Positions 52,833 through 63,382 of a stretch of 64,000 bases of DNA are shown in pieces; within the stretch, counting starts at the first letter, position 1, and each line of letters starts with the position of its first letter. A program made the position numbers and the translations under genes. The notes under the pieces were generated by a model. The model was given only the letters and a program-made list of their open reading frames with translations. It did not search any database and was not told the origin of the DNA. Origin of the DNA: Cristatella mucedo (taxonomy: Eukaryota > Bryozoa > Phylactolaemata > Cristatellidae); assembly GCA_009760855.2 (NCBI GenBank), contig WPIO01000317.1, positions 33,921 to 97,920 on the forward strand. The letters are read 5' to 3'.

Positions 52833-53198
52833 AGCTGTCCCATTCCTCCGCTTAAAGACAGTTGGCGACAGAAGCTTTAGCTCTGCAGGTCCTAGACAGT
52901 GGAACTCGCTTCGTCAATTCTTACGCAATGACATCTACTCTCCAACTGCTGACTATGGCACATTTTTTTCAGCGGTCCTGAACTGCTACTTCTATGCTAC
53001 TCACTACCTCAACTGCTCTCCTAACTCTGCTATGCTTCCCACTTTCTCTTTGTTGCGTGAGACGAAGTCTGTTGGCTACTGAATGCGTACCAAAAGCCGC
53101 TTAGGCTGTGAGTGGGCTATACAAAACTCTCCTGCGCAACACCCACATGGTCTTTATCACTTTGTGGAGTTACTGACAGAGATACATTACATTACATT
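52833..53198 (+). mobile_element. LINE family B 3' fragment inserted in the Gypsy LTR
   Basis: This plus-strand fragment starts AGCTGTCCCATTCCTCCGC and runs through the family B 3' end to GATACATTACATTACATT. The flanking sequence (GGGCAGTAGTGCAT on the left, AACGTCTC on the right) is contiguous in the second LTR at 54404-54425, so the empty site is visible in the same window. Any target duplication is very short. Confidence 0.88.
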
Positions 53199-53229
53199 AA
53201 CGTCTCAGCGGCCGGGAGCCTAGCGGAAA

Positions 53230-53560
53230 TGGCCGACCGCATGCTGGAAGCCTCGGCACGTTACGAAGCTGCCGTTACACCACCAGCCACCATAACGTTG
53301 CCGCAGACGCTGCCTCTATTAGCCGCTAGTTCAGCCTCCGCCCGTTCGTCTATATCCGAGCGAGAGCAGCACTTCGCTTTCATCTCCGAGTTCACTACCG
53401 ACATCTAATACTTGAAGGGTTCTGAGAATTGCGTCGCCGACGCACTTTCACGAGCTAACGCTGTTTTCGATACGGACGACCGTCCTGTAGTTTGCTCGCA
53501 CAGCAGAGAGACAGCCGATTCCCAACACCGACAGTTTATTACTAACGCACGAAGCCAAGG
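53230..53560 (+). pseudogene. Gypsy polyprotein remnant (gag-like start and RNase H end)
   Basis: A frame with MADRMLEASARYEA, resembling the start of a gag protein, leads directly into SEFTTDI, then a stop (53406-53408), then YLKGSENCVADALSRANAVF. The last block is the conserved C-terminal end of Gypsy RNase H. The close joining of gag-like and RNase H sequence shows that a large internal deletion removed protease and reverse transcriptase. Confidence 0.78.
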
Positions 53561-53672
53561 AGCTGGAGAAGCAGCTGCACATGTCGGAGACGCGATAGCA
53601 GAATCGGCAGAGGCGGATAGGCTTGCTAATTGCTGCTCTGTACCTTGCAGCTACATGTGTTGGTGCTGCAAA

Positions 53673-53803
53673 CTTGTGACCTTAAGGTCAAGGGAGCGTG
53701 TAGTTTGTATGTACGTATGTATGTATATATTGTATGCCGGCTCCTGACTTGTGACCGTAAGGTCAAGGGAGCGTGTAGTTTGTGTGTATGTGTTGTATGT
53801 CGG
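53673..53803. repeat. Tandem duplication, about 75-bp unit
   Basis: Two copies of a unit starting CTTGTGACC[T/G]TAAGGTCAAGG (53673 and 53748) include a GTATGTATGT-type microsatellite. It lies inside the deleted interior of the Gypsy remnant. Confidence 0.8.
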
Positions 53804-53841
53804 ATAAGCCACTGGTGAGCTGTTAGAAGCACCACCGAGAG

Positions 53842-54035
53842 GGGCCGGTGCACAGCTGTGGTCCGCCTGTGATGTGGTATGGACACATGCCGGTAACCAG
53901 CTGTTGGCCAGATGGCGGATTCACCATCAGGGTCGGCCAGTGCACTGCTGTGGTCCCCGCCTTTGATGTGGCATAGACCAGTTGGTGGCCAGATGGTGGA
54001 TTCACCATCAGGGTAGGCCGGTGCACCGTTGTGGT
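53842..54035. repeat. Degenerate tandem repeat, 80-95-bp units
   Basis: Units starting GGCC[G/A]GTGCAC occur at 53842, 53935 and 54016 (the last partial). Each of the first two is followed by TGTGGTCC and by GCCAGATGG[C/T]GGATTCACCATCAGGGT. Spacing differs (93 and 81 bp) through a small indel. Confidence 0.75.
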
Positions 54036-54062
54036 CGATGAGTTAACGTCGCCGGCCGCCGA

Positions 54063-54344
54063 ATGGATCTCTCAATCGACCGGCTGAAGCCTGCATACGT
54101 CGAGGACAGCCAAATCGAAGAGGCGGCAGCAGGCACACCCACGTCATCGCAGGAATCTCAGTCGGCTGCACCATCTCCGAGGACATCACCTACGCCAACT
54201 TCAGGGCAATCGCCTTCGTCAGAGCCTCCCGATCCCACTTCTTTGCCTCTGGCAAACGAAACTCGGTTCGGGCGCTGTGTACTCTTTCCCGCCGCTTTGT
54301 GGATTATCTTGCTTGATGTCGTCACGTTGGTTTCAGCCATGTGA
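54063..54344 (+). pseudogene. C-terminus of Gypsy pol
   Basis: The 93-codon frame opens with SIDRLKPAYVEDS, the LKPAY block seen at the end of Gypsy integrases. A Ser/Pro/Thr-rich linker and TRFGRCVLFP follow, corresponding to the basic terminal TRxGRxVRFP motif. A few residues later it ends, 15 bp before the second LTR. It is a typical pol end but no longer attached to an integrase core. Confidence 0.78.
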
Positions 54345-54440
54345 CTGGGGGGAGCCTATGTGGGCGTAGCATCGCCAACGTGTTGCCCCGCCCTAGCCTG
54401 ACAGGGCAGTAGTGCATAACGTCTCTGAGGCCGGGAGCCT

Positions 54441-54764
54441 ACCGCTGACTGGGTGGAGGCTTGCCTGAATGGCCACCCAGTGATGCAATCTTTTCCCGCC
54501 CCTCTTGATCAGCTCCCGGAGTCGCGAGTAGACGTGTCGTCCGTCTCCGGCTCGCAGACGTGTACTGGCCTGGATATTGATCGATTACATCTCGTAGAGA
54601 GATCAGTAACTCCTTTTGCTATTGGTGCTAGCAGCACCTCGTCGCGCTCGTCAACCTTCCGGGCGTTAAGCTGGAGACGACCCCTACATACAGGTGTATT
54701 ATTGTCTCAGACCACCTAGCCCACTGTTTCATTTTCACTATCTCGATCAACTTTTTAATGGATA
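54441..54764. other. Unassigned DNA with a short ORF
   Basis: The frame 54453-54719 (88 codons) has no recognised domain. It may be more of a retroelement, since it directly follows the LTR-like repeat. Confidence 0.4.
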
Positions 54765-55385
54765 TATCAGGGCTCTGTGATTGGTCCAGTTCTTTTCATG
54801 ATTCATACTCTCCCTCTTGCTGATATTATTGCCTAGCATAATCGAGGCTTTCACTTTTATTCAGATTACAACTCAGTTCTACCCCTGCTTTGATCCCTCG
54901 CCATCATGCAGCACATCGAATTCTCTTAGGTCCCTTGCTGCAAGTATTGATCATATCCACACATGAATCCCAGCAAGCTTTCTTAAATTGAATGATAAAA
55001 CCAATTACCTATGAGCAAACCAAGTGTGATTCAGAATTTGGAAAGGGTAACGCCCGAAATCAGCTCTGCCAGAATATTGTAATGCCGACAATATTCCTTG
55101 GCTTTACTACGTGTAAAAAAAGATAAAAATCCATCGATCTATTACAGCATTTGTGGGTGCCTGCGATTCGTCTTTTATATGCTTATGCTTGCTGACACTG
55201 TGAATGCTGCCACTAACCGACGTTGCATGCTGACCCTGTGCATGTCACCCCGAACCATGTTATTCTTGTCGTATATCGAGCATGCTACCACTAACAATTT
55301 AATCGTGCGTGCAATGCAGCAAATGTAAAGTGCCTATAAAGAAATTCAGTTCTCTGAGGGCGACATATAAAATTATATTATTATA
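54765..55385 (+). mobile_element. LINE family A, decayed fragment
   Basis: It starts near the GSVxGPVLF block of the RT (54772) and continues past a degraded YADD region. An internal deletion jumps at about 55080-55140 to the C-terminal end and 3' UTR. It ends with GTTCTCTGAGGGCG and TTATATTATTATA at 55350-55385. Confidence 0.78.
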
Positions 55386-55854
55386 CAACTATTTGGAAAA
55401 CCGCGATCGGACGAAGCCTCGAAAGTTGAATCGCGAAGTGGCTAGGGACGACTGTATATCCAGAGCTCTCTGTATTTATGAAAACGGAACCCACATCGTT
55501 GCCGTGTGAGGCACCAGCACCATTAGCATTGGTCTGGCAGCTGCAAACACTGACACCTATTAGGTGCTCCGTGTTTACGAATCCGGACTTAAGTGCCCTG
55601 TCCAGCACAACAGCCTAATACAAACTCTACCGCCTGCGGTGCCGACGGATTGGTGTGAGGATCATGTGGCCCTACCATCGCCCCCCAGTGCATTAGTCAC
55701 TTTTCACCCGATGATTTTAGTCCTCACTCTCATGTTACCAAATTCTTGGCAGCCGTGGTCGAAAACGGATTAATGATGAGTGATTAAATGGATACAAGTT
55801 TAGACCAAAGCAATGTTTTTCGTGGTCTATTGACTCTATCATTTAGTTGCCATG
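55386..55854. other. Unassigned intergenic DNA
   Basis: No supported gene. The frame 55564-55773 has no recognised content. Confidence 0.4.
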
Positions 55855-56325
55855 TGGCACCAGGTCTCGCCAACCAGCACTGGCTCCCAATCAAACAGTG
55901 CATCGACTTCAAGCTTCTGTCAGTTACTTTTAGATCCCTTCACTCTCTGGCTCCAGCCTACCTATCAGAACTACATCCCCACCAGGCGAAGAATCGCTAT
56001 TCTCGGACTCAAGTCGTTTAGCCATATCTCGTGCGAACATCAAATCTGTTGGAAACCGTGGATTTAGTTACCATGCTCCTTAAACCTGGAACTCACCACC
56101 GCCGTGTGTCACAACGTCACCTGACACGACGACATTTGAAAAGAAGCTTTAAATACACCTGCTGTGATTTGCTCTTCGTGTGAATGCACCTTCTTACACT
56201 ATGCCTGCTCCTTGCTGATCTTAGCTCCAATCATTTGGTTATTTTTTCCATACAGCACTCGTGTGGTGCCAAGAAAGTGATTCAGTTTCCTGAGAGCACA
56301 ATACAAATGTATTCTTATTATTATT
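55855..56325 (+). mobile_element. LINE family A, old 3' fragment
   Basis: The frame around 55788-56021 contains ANQHWLPIKQCIDFKLLSVTF and SLHSLAPAYLSEL, the family A C-terminal block. The fragment ends in ATTATTATTATT at 56315-56325. It is among the most diverged A copies here. Confidence 0.8.
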
Positions 56326-56424
56326 ATTTACCTTTCCTCCTGCACTTCAGGTGAATTCGTGCTATTTGGCTCAAATCTAGACTAAGCTAAAACCGTTTGT
56401 TTACAATAATAAAAATAACTTCAT

Positions 56425-56620
56425 CTCATGTAACAAAGAGAACGTGGGAAACATAGCAGAGTCAGAAAAGCAGTTGAGGTAGTGAGTATCGTAGAATTAG
56501 CAGCTCAGGACCACTGGAAAGGATGTGCCATAGTCAGCAGCAGTTGGGTAGCTGTCGTTGCATAAGAATTGTGGAAGCGATTCCCACAGTCTTGGACCTG
56601 CAGAGCGAAAGCCTCTGGGG
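56425..56620 (-). mobile_element. LINE family B internal fragment, minus strand
   Basis: It matches 5955-6150 of the longer copy (AACAAAGAGAA, GTGCCATAGTC, GTTGCATAAGAATTGTGGAAGCGA, GGACCTGCAGAGC). It has neither the 3' tail nor the RT part. Confidence 0.75.
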
Positions 56621-56882
56621 AAAGATAGGTGAGGATGCATATTCATCCTGACAATCAGAGGGATGAAGCTCGTGAGTCAAGACGTGGAATCCCATACGAA
56701 GTGTTCCGGTCGCTCAGTATTCCAATCCTGAAGGACGAAGGATGACAGAAGTTCCTCGACACCGAAACCGACATGAGAAGGCTACGAGCATACAACCGCT
56801 CGAGCCTTGAAGTTTAGCACTTGAAGGCGAGTAGCCAACCGTCATCTCTGCAGCCCACAATACAGAAGAACCAAGAAGCCTC
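56621..56882. other. Unassigned intergenic DNA
   Basis: Nothing recognised. Confidence 0.4.
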
Positions 56883-56946
56883 TTAGAGGTAGCTACTAAC
56901 CCTGTGTAGGCACCTTAGAGGTAGCTACTAACCCTGTGTAGGCACC
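56883..56946. repeat. Perfect 32-bp tandem duplication
   Basis: TTAGAGGTAGCTACTAACCC and the rest of a 32-base unit occur twice in a row (56883 and 56915) without difference, suggesting a recent replication slip or an assembly duplication. Confidence 0.85.
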
Positions 56947-56999
56947 CCACTAAACTAACTCAGTCCTCCAGGTTCAATTAATTAGCTACTCGAATACTT

Positions 57000-57240
57000 T
57001 CCTAAAGACCACTGGCGACAGACATTTAGTTCTGTAGGTCTTCGACTTCGAAACTAGGTCCCACAATTCTTATGAAACGAATCGACTGTCCTGCTGCTGA
57101 CTACTGCACATAATTTCCAGACGTCCTAACGGTATGTACACCAAAAGCTACCTAGATTTTAATAAGAGTGCTACAGAAAATCTCTCCAGCTTAGCATCTA
57201 TTTAGTCCTCGCGGCTTTGAGGAGTTTTCGGAGGGAGGTA
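57000..57240 (+). mobile_element. LINE family B, very old fragment
   Basis: CTGGCGACAGACATTTAGTTCTG and later CTGACTACTGCACATAATTT correspond to the family B region around 52865-52970, with many changes and gaps. Confidence 0.55.
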
Positions 57241-58955
57241 CATGACACCACAATTGATTCCTATGCATTATTGCGACTTGGGCCACATCGAGGCATTAAT
57301 CAAAACAAGCAAGGCTAGACTAGACTTGAACGTGGGCGTTTATGCTTTTTGCTATTCACTAAGTTTTCGGTGTAACCAGAAGAGTTCGGTGAGGAATTCT
57401 CTAAAATAAAGATTCGTTATGATGTTTTATTGTATTGCATTAGTAATTTCGATATCACAGTTATTACGATACTATAGTGTTAGTTTCTATAACAGCAGAT
57501 TTTTGACCACTTTATAAAAGATACGATATATTGACTGGCACTTTGTACGTTGTGCTTTCAAGCATAGATTCCTGTCATCTGTCCGCAGCACAACCTCGCG
57601 AAACAGAGTGATAGGAACATCTACAAACGAAAACAACAGAGATCGACAAAGATGTTGGCAACGAGTCGACATCAACAGAAAGTCTGGAGTGCAGATGATA
57701 TGCTGGTGCAACAGCAGCCGGCTGGCAGTGCGGTAGGCTGCAAAGACATGCCAGCAAAACGGCACGTAGAGCTACTGCTTCTGCCGCCACTGCTGCCAAA
57801 AGTGCTCCAACTCAAGTGCGGCTAGCGAATACTACCTGATGCGGCGGCCGCACGGGGAAGGCACAGGGGCCCTACCGACGAGAGGCACGACGACTTTGAA
57901 CTTCCTGCTCTCGATGAGCTTCTTGATCAGATACAGATGATAGCCGATGAAGCAATTGGTGTCAGCCATTAGTAATGCCAGCGTTATCTCCACCCTGATC
58001 GGTCTATCCTACTTGTCGAACTGAGAGCCTGGAGAGGCGAGAGTGAGGCAACAGTGGAGACATGCGATCGGCAGCTCGACAAGCAGTGAACGTTCCTTGC
58101 TGCTCGAACTCCAAGTAAGTTAGGTCAAAGCAACAGCTGATGGCAAGCCTATTGGCATTAGTGGCTGCTTCTAAGTCACGTTGGGGCAGCGATCAATGCA
58201 TCTTAAGGACTAGTTATCAACGCCTGAGCGTTGGTGACTGCCGTCATTGCAACATTCCCGTCTGTCAGCAGCTGCTTTCTAAACTGGTTAGCTGAGCTTG
58301 GACGCGAAAGCTTTGACTGCTGCTGCTGCTGCTACTACTACTGGTACTAATAGCAAACATAATGCACAAGCCAAGAATAAGCTCTGGCAGAAGGTACATA
58401 ATTCAGAGTCGATTGTGAGTAACGGCTCCTACGCGATTGTCAGCTTGTGCTTATGCTTCAGTGATAGGATTTGTCGGCTGCTACGCGGCTGCCATTGCTA
58501 TCCACTTCGTTTGCTAAACCGCTTTCCTGGCGACCGTACTTCTGTGCAGTAGTGAGAACGGCATCTCGAACGTACGATGGCAGAGTGTTGCTGAGCTGAG
58601 CGTCGCACGTCAACTAGCGCTGAGCAGGACGCCGCTGAGATCCGCCAGATCTGGGGTGTGCGCAGCCATTCGTAAACGCACGAGCAGCTCGGCCGGATTA
58701 GCGAGCGGAAGTAGCTGCCAATGCTGCCATGTTTCCGCTGACCCGTAGCTTGTCGGCATGCACAGTCATTCAAGCAGCACACCGTAATTTGGTTCAGGAA
58801 AGGCATTTGTAAATTTAAAGCAGACGCTGTAAGGTCCCCGTACTGAACGCCAAGGGAAAAGCTCCGATCGGCCGCCGTCGCTCTCAACGGCCCGAGACGA
58901 CGCCTTGAGAGCTTACTAGGAAAGATCGATCCTTGCTCAAGACTCGATCTTCCGA
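57241..58955. other. Unassigned intergenic DNA
   Basis: No supported gene. A short CTG/CTA triplet run lies at 58316-58345. Frames such as 58498-58965 (minus, 155 codons) and 57487-57799 show no recognisable domain. Confidence 0.45.
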
Positions 58956-58959
58956 TCTT

Positions 58960-59165
58960 CTCCATTGTCTCCTCTTCCTCCTACTCCTCCTCCTCATTTC
59001 CCTCCTCCTACTCCTGCTCCTGGTCCTGCTCCTACTCCTCCTCCTCCTCCTACTCCTGCTCCTGGTCCTGCTCCCTGCTCCTCCTGGTCCTGCTACTCCT
59101 CCACCTCATTTTCCTCCTCCTACTCCTGCTCCTGGTCCTGCTACTCCTCCTCCTCCTCCTTGCCC
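58960..59165. repeat. Pyrimidine-rich CTCCT minisatellite-like tract
   Basis: The plus strand is almost purely C and T for ~200 bp, built from CTCCTCCT, CCTACTCCTGCTCCTGG and CATTTTCCTCCTCC units repeated irregularly. The long frames through it (Leu-rich or Pro-rich) are compositional. Such homopyrimidine tracts can form triplex DNA. Confidence 0.85.
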
Positions 59166-59224
59166 GCGGTACCGCTTCCTAGCCTTACTCTTCTCCTGCA
59201 TACTTGTCTGTGCAGCAATCCGTT

Positions 59225-59335
59225 TACTGGAATCCTGCGGTGGGCGATCCTTTATCACCGCTGCAAGTGGTAGAGATAGCCGTAAAAGCTCTTCTGTCGC
59301 TACACAAAAAGAGGGTGTTTAAGCAGCTAGGATTT
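59225..59335 (+). mobile_element. SINE family 2, 3' part
   Basis: GGTGGGCGATCCTTTATCACCGCTGCAAG through CTCTTCTGTCGCTACACAAAAAG matches 60405-60500 of the longer copy, lacking the tRNA-like head. Confidence 0.72.
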
Positions 59336-59945
59336 TGTGAGCTGACGCTCTGACCCCAAGCCCGTGCAGGTACACAGCCGACGAAAGGCAGACACCGAGG
59401 GGGCGGGGCTTCAACACTGGCCTATTTCGTCACTCGCAGGATTTCCCACTCCGCCCTGCTTCCCACCGCCTGCTACCGTCCAGGCAGTGACTTACCCTCA
59501 TTAAACCATTTCCCAATAAACCGACACGTCCCTTAAATCTGCAGCCATAAAGCCATCTGCCCATACCGTCACAGCACGGTAATAAAATAATCACACAATG
59601 CACACGTGCAGCTCACAGTAAGCCAAGCAGCTAAGCAGTAACAGTACGGCGCGCAGAATCCCCAAAAGTTTCGCTAACAGCAATGCCAAATTTGCGAAAG
59701 TGCTAAGAATTGCATGCAACAGCTGGTATGGCTGCTGTTACGGCGGTACAGCAGGCGATTGGGTGCCGACTCGTCGGCTACCTTACAGCACGAGGTATGT
59801 ACGTTCCTAATGGTTGTACACAATGTTTGCATTTCCGCTGTTGTTTGGACGTCCTCCCCTCAATGCGGCCGGTTAATTCAGCAGGTACATGCGGCAGTAC
59901 GTCCGGCTCGGCGTCGGCTTGCCGAAAAGCAAAGCCACCTTCGCT
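59336..59945. other. Unassigned intergenic DNA
   Basis: No supported gene. The two overlapping frames at 59710-59952 have no recognised content. Confidence 0.4.
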
Positions 59946-60078
59946 GATGTAATGTAATGTATCTCCGTCAGTAACTCCACAAAGTCATAAAGACCATGTG
60001 GGTGTTACGCAGGAGAGTTTTGTATAGCGCACTCACAGCCTAAGCGGCTTTCGGTACGCATTCGGTAGCCAACAGAGC
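59946..60078 (-). mobile_element. LINE family B 3' end fragment
   Basis: This 130-bp copy of the last part of family B is almost identical to 5825-5950 and includes the TGTAATGTAATG tail at its left end. It is so short and well preserved that it is probably a recent, heavily 5'-truncated insertion. Confidence 0.88.
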
Positions 60079-60089
60079 TGATGGATATT

Positions 60090-60215
60090 CCCCCACACAC
60101 GCACGCGCACGCACGCACGCACACACACACATTTATGTATATATATGTATAAACATATATATCCTTAACAAATATATATAGATTATTTCATATATATTTA
60201 TGTATGCCATATACT
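60090..60215. repeat. CACG/CACA microsatellite and AT-rich run
   Basis: ACACACGCACGCGCACGCACG and CACACACACA (60090-60132) are followed by TATATATG-type AT-rich sequence. The alternating purine-pyrimidine part could adopt Z-DNA. Confidence 0.85.
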
Positions 60216-60339
60216 TAGTGCCGTAGTAACCACAATCGCTTCTCTGACGCCGAGCTTACGGAAAATATCCTCGGATTGCTCTGCGGCGGCACAGCGTGCA
60301 GAACATCAAGGCAGCTTCCGTCTACCAATCCAGCGCCAA

Positions 60340-60525
60340 CCCTGGGACCTGGGTAAGGCGGTTGGTTTCACGACCTCAGTTCCGAGGTCACGGGTTCGAA
60401 TCCTCCGGTGGGCCATCCTTTATTGCAGCTGCAAGCGGTGGTGATAGCCACAAAGGCTCTTCTGGTGCTATACAAAAAGTGGCTGTTAAATCAGCTAGTG
60501 CCTATTTATTTATTTATCAACAATC
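60340..60525 (+). mobile_element. tRNA-derived SINE family 2
   Basis: An A-box-like GGTAAGGCGGTTGG is near 60352 and a B-box GGGTTCGAATCC is near 60391, with tRNA spacing. A family-specific body follows (GGTGGGCCATCC, CAAGCGGTGGTGATAGCC, GGTGCTATACAAAAAG) and a TTTATTTATTTA tail. It is not a tRNA gene because no acceptor stem closes around the head. Confidence 0.78.
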
Positions 60526-60967
60526 ATTTAAAACAGTCAGTTATAGTTTAAACATTTCGTGCTTCCGACGGAGTATATTTTCGCGTAGAGGGGTATAGCT
60601 TGGCCTAGCCTATTTCAACCCCCTGGTATAAAGTGGCCTAGGCAGTTATAACCCCAGTATCCTCCGGGCGGGGTACCATCTCGCGTATTAAATAGGGCTT
60701 GAGTATGCGAGCTCTTTGTGCCTAAATTCACGACAGAGCCAAATGCGACGGGAAAACAAAACTTGGCTATCGATTGTATGTGCTTTCTGTTGGATTTATT
60801 GCTGCATTTATTGATTTATTACTGCAAATCGGCCTTATTTATAGGAGGACTTTAAGTGAAGCTGCTGCCATGCCTGCAAGACTGCTATTTTCTAATAACT
60901 TCCCACGAAATAGTTTGAAATCTCCGAATTGTGCAGATTTTGAACCTGATATGTCATAAACAATTTT
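60526..60967. other. Unassigned intergenic DNA
   Basis: No supported gene or known repeat. Confidence 0.45.
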
Positions 60968-62425
60968 GAGAGTCAGCATTGCTTCGGGTATACAACGACC
61001 TACTTAGGAATCCAGACATGGGTAGAGTGTCTCTGCTCGTTTTGCTTGATCTTTCGGCAGCTTTTGATACCATCGATCACAAAGTTCTTCTAGAGCGCCT
61101 CTCATCTCGCCTGGGCATCACTGGCACTGCTCTGCAGTGGTTCTGGTCCTATCTCAGTGGGAGACTCCAGAGTATTGACGTGAATGGACAAAGATCATCT
61201 GAAGTACCTATGAAATATGGAGTACCTCAGGGCTCTGTGCTAGGTCCGGTTCTTTTCACGGTTTATACTCTGCCTCTTGCTGATGTGATTGCCAAGCACA
61301 ATCTAGGCTTTCACTTCTATGCGGATGACACTCAGTTGTACCTTTGCTTTGATCCCTCCCAGCCTTCGAGCACCTCAAATTCTCTCAACTCACTAGCTGC
61401 ATGCATTGATGACATCCACACATGGATGGCAGTAAACTTTCTAAAACTTAACGATGATAAAACTAACTTATTTGTTATGGGCAAACCCAGTGTGATCCAG
61501 AGATTGGAAAGGCTGACTCTCAAAATTGGCTCTGCCAGAATATCTCCAGTTGAATCAGCTCAAAATCTAGGTGTCATATTCCAAAGCGACCTCTCGTTAG
61601 ACGACCATATCAGCTCCACAGTCAAATCCGCCTATTTTCAGCTTCATAACATTTCTAAAATTCGGGCTTGTTTAGATAAAGATACCACATCTAAGTTGAT
61701 CCATGCATTCGTGACATCCCGTCACGACTTCTGCAACTCACTGCTTACTGGCCTACCAGCATGTGCGATCAGGCGATTGCAGCTGGTGCAAAACTCTGCA
61801 GCTAGACCCGTCTGTCGTGAGCGTCGCAGTTGCCACATTACTCCACTTCTCGCCGACCTGCACTGGCTACTAGTCAAGCAACGGATTGACTTCAAGGTTT
61901 TGTCGCTCACTTTTAGGTCCCTTCATTCTATGGCTCCAGCCTATCTGTCAGATATACTACCCCATCAGGCCAAGCATCGCACCACCCGCTTTTCGGAATC
62001 CAACAGTCTAGAAATACCTCATACAAACCTTAAATCCTTTGGAGACCGTGCATTTAGTTCATATGCTCCCAAAGCCTGGAACTCCCTCCCGACCTGCGTC
62101 AGAACATCCCCTGACGCGACCACATTTAAAAGGAACTTGAAAACACACCTATTTAGGACAGCATTTAGTGGGTCCCTGGGATTCGTCCTTGATGTGCTTA
62201 TGCGTGCTGACACTGTGCATGCTGCCACTAACCACATTTGCATGCTGACCCTGTGCATGTCACCCCTAAGCATATTATTCATTTCGTTTGTTTTTCAAGC
62301 ATGATTTTACTTACCATCCTATTGCATTTCACTTTACAGCAAATGTAAAGCGCCTAGAGAGAGATTAAGTTCTCTGAGGGTGCTTTATCAAGTGAATTAT
62401 TATTATTATTATTATTATTATTATA
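60968..62425 (+). mobile_element. LINE family A, best-preserved 3' half
   Basis: This plus-strand, 5'-truncated copy begins inside the RT (ESALLRVYNDLL region) and continues unbroken to the family 3' end and a long ATT-repeat tail (62397-62425). It supplies the uninterrupted version of the frame that is shifted in the Polinton-borne copy. Confidence 0.92.
60979..62304 (+). CDS. LINE A reverse transcriptase, C-terminal 441 codons
   Basis: This frame is open from the middle of the RT to its end. Motifs in order are DLSAAFDTIDHK (palm motif A), GVPQGSVLGPVLFTVYTLPL, FYADDTQLYLCF (catalytic YADD), NFLKLNDDKTNLFVMG, LGVIFQSDLSLDDHIS, then the thumb and the conserved C-terminal block ending FRTAFSGSL. 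The first ATG is internal to the protein, so the CDS is a 5'-truncated fragment. There is no RNase H. It cannot move alone because the endonuclease is missing. Confidence 0.9.
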   Translation: MLRVYNDLLRNPDMGRVSLLVLLDLSAAFDTIDHKVLLERLSSRLGITGTALQWFWSYLSGRLQSIDVNGQRSSEVPMKYGVPQGSVLGPVLFTVYTLPLADVIAKHNLGFHFYADDTQLYLCFDPSQPSSTSNSLNSLAACIDDIHTWMAVNFLKLNDDKTNLFVMGKPSVIQRLERLTLKIGSARISPVESAQNLGVIFQSDLSLDDHISSTVKSAYFQLHNISKIRACLDKDTTSKLIHAFVTSRHDFCNSLLTGLPACAIRRLQLVQNSAARPVCRERRSCHITPLLADLHWLLVKQRIDFKVLSLTFRSLHSMAPAYLSDILPHQAKHRTTRFSESNSLEIPHTNLKSFGDRAFSSYAPKAWNSLPTCVRTSPDATTFKRNLKTHLFRTAFSGSLGFVLDVLMRADTVHAATNHICMLTLCMSPLSILFISFVFQA

Positions 62426-63382
62426 AACTATCATAACTTATCATGCCGTCAGCTTATCAACTTATTCGCCAGCCTTATCACCTGAACAGTGATCGTCAGT
62501 CAAGTATGTTTTAGCTTTTTGAGCCTTCCAACTATTGATGTGTACCCCTTATATTATCCCGACTATGCACTTCTGCTCTTCTCGCTTCCCTTTCATCCTT
62601 TTGCCCTTTGACCTCGCCTTTTACCTCCTTCTCGCCTTCCTCCATCTCGGCAGCGTTCGATTAGCGGGTCACTTTTGCTTTTGCAACGCTACAGAATGGC
62701 CGAAGCCATTGTGGTAAAAGTGTGAGACTGACTCATTAACCGAATGGCAGAGCAATGTGCAATCATAATCAGTGCTTCTAGCACTTGAGATCTGGTCGCT
62801 TTGCGGTGGATTGCTTATTAGACCGGACCGTTGCAGTCAACAGCAGCACACTGCAGGAGAGCGCGATGAGTGTGTGCACAATTGAGTGAAATTCTGTCTC
62901 TGCCCTTTCAATCGAGTCGAGGTCTTTTTGATTCCAAAGGTTCTATTTGAAAATCGTGACGTAATGGTTTCTTGGTCGGCAAAGGCTCGTTCCGTCCGCT
63001 GCATTGGCGTCGAGCCCGGGGCTGCAACGAACATATTATTCGGGGCCTCTGACTCAGCTGGACTTTTATGAGCGGCCTTGACTCTCAACAGCTACAATCG
63101 CACAGGTAATCATTATAAGATAATAATTTAATAACTTTATTGCTCATTATCTATATATGGATATTATGCTGTCGTTGGCTGGTTCTTCTGCAGCAGACGG
63201 CAATAGTGACGGAGTTACTGGGCCCAAAGTGGAATCGCTACTCGCTCGCCAGCTGCGATTGGACGTACATTCTTCTCTCGGTTGTAAACGCATGCGTCGG
63301 TAGACACATCCTCGTCCGATCGTGCCTTGCGTGCAAGATCCGCCGAGACTGGTTATAAATCGCGCCGGTAGGCTAATTCTAA
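62426..63382. other. Unassigned intergenic DNA
   Basis: No supported gene. Short overlapping frames at 62837-63088 and 63140-63470 show no recognised domain. Confidence 0.45.

Larger units (their letters stand above)
52774..54440 (+). mobile_element. Ty3/Gypsy LTR retrotransposon remnant
   Basis: A repeat beginning TGTGGGCGTAGCATCGCC occurs at 52774 and again at 54359, as expected for two LTRs of one element. A G-rich polypurine-like tract (CTGGGGGGAGCC) lies just before the second. Between them, heavily deleted internal sequence remains: a gag-like start (53230-53290), the end of RNase H (53392-53455) and the pol C-terminus (54063-54344). The first LTR is interrupted by a family B LINE fragment. 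Reverse transcriptase and most of integrase are missing. Confidence 0.78.

Noticed and set aside
58933-59322. Leu- or Pro-rich proteins in the CTCCT tract.
   Set aside because: Translation of a low-complexity pyrimidine repeat in different frames; no other support.
60345-60415. tRNA gene around GGGTTCGAATCC.
   Set aside because: The flanks do not pair as an acceptor stem, and the following body is repeated at 59225-59335. It is SINE family 2.
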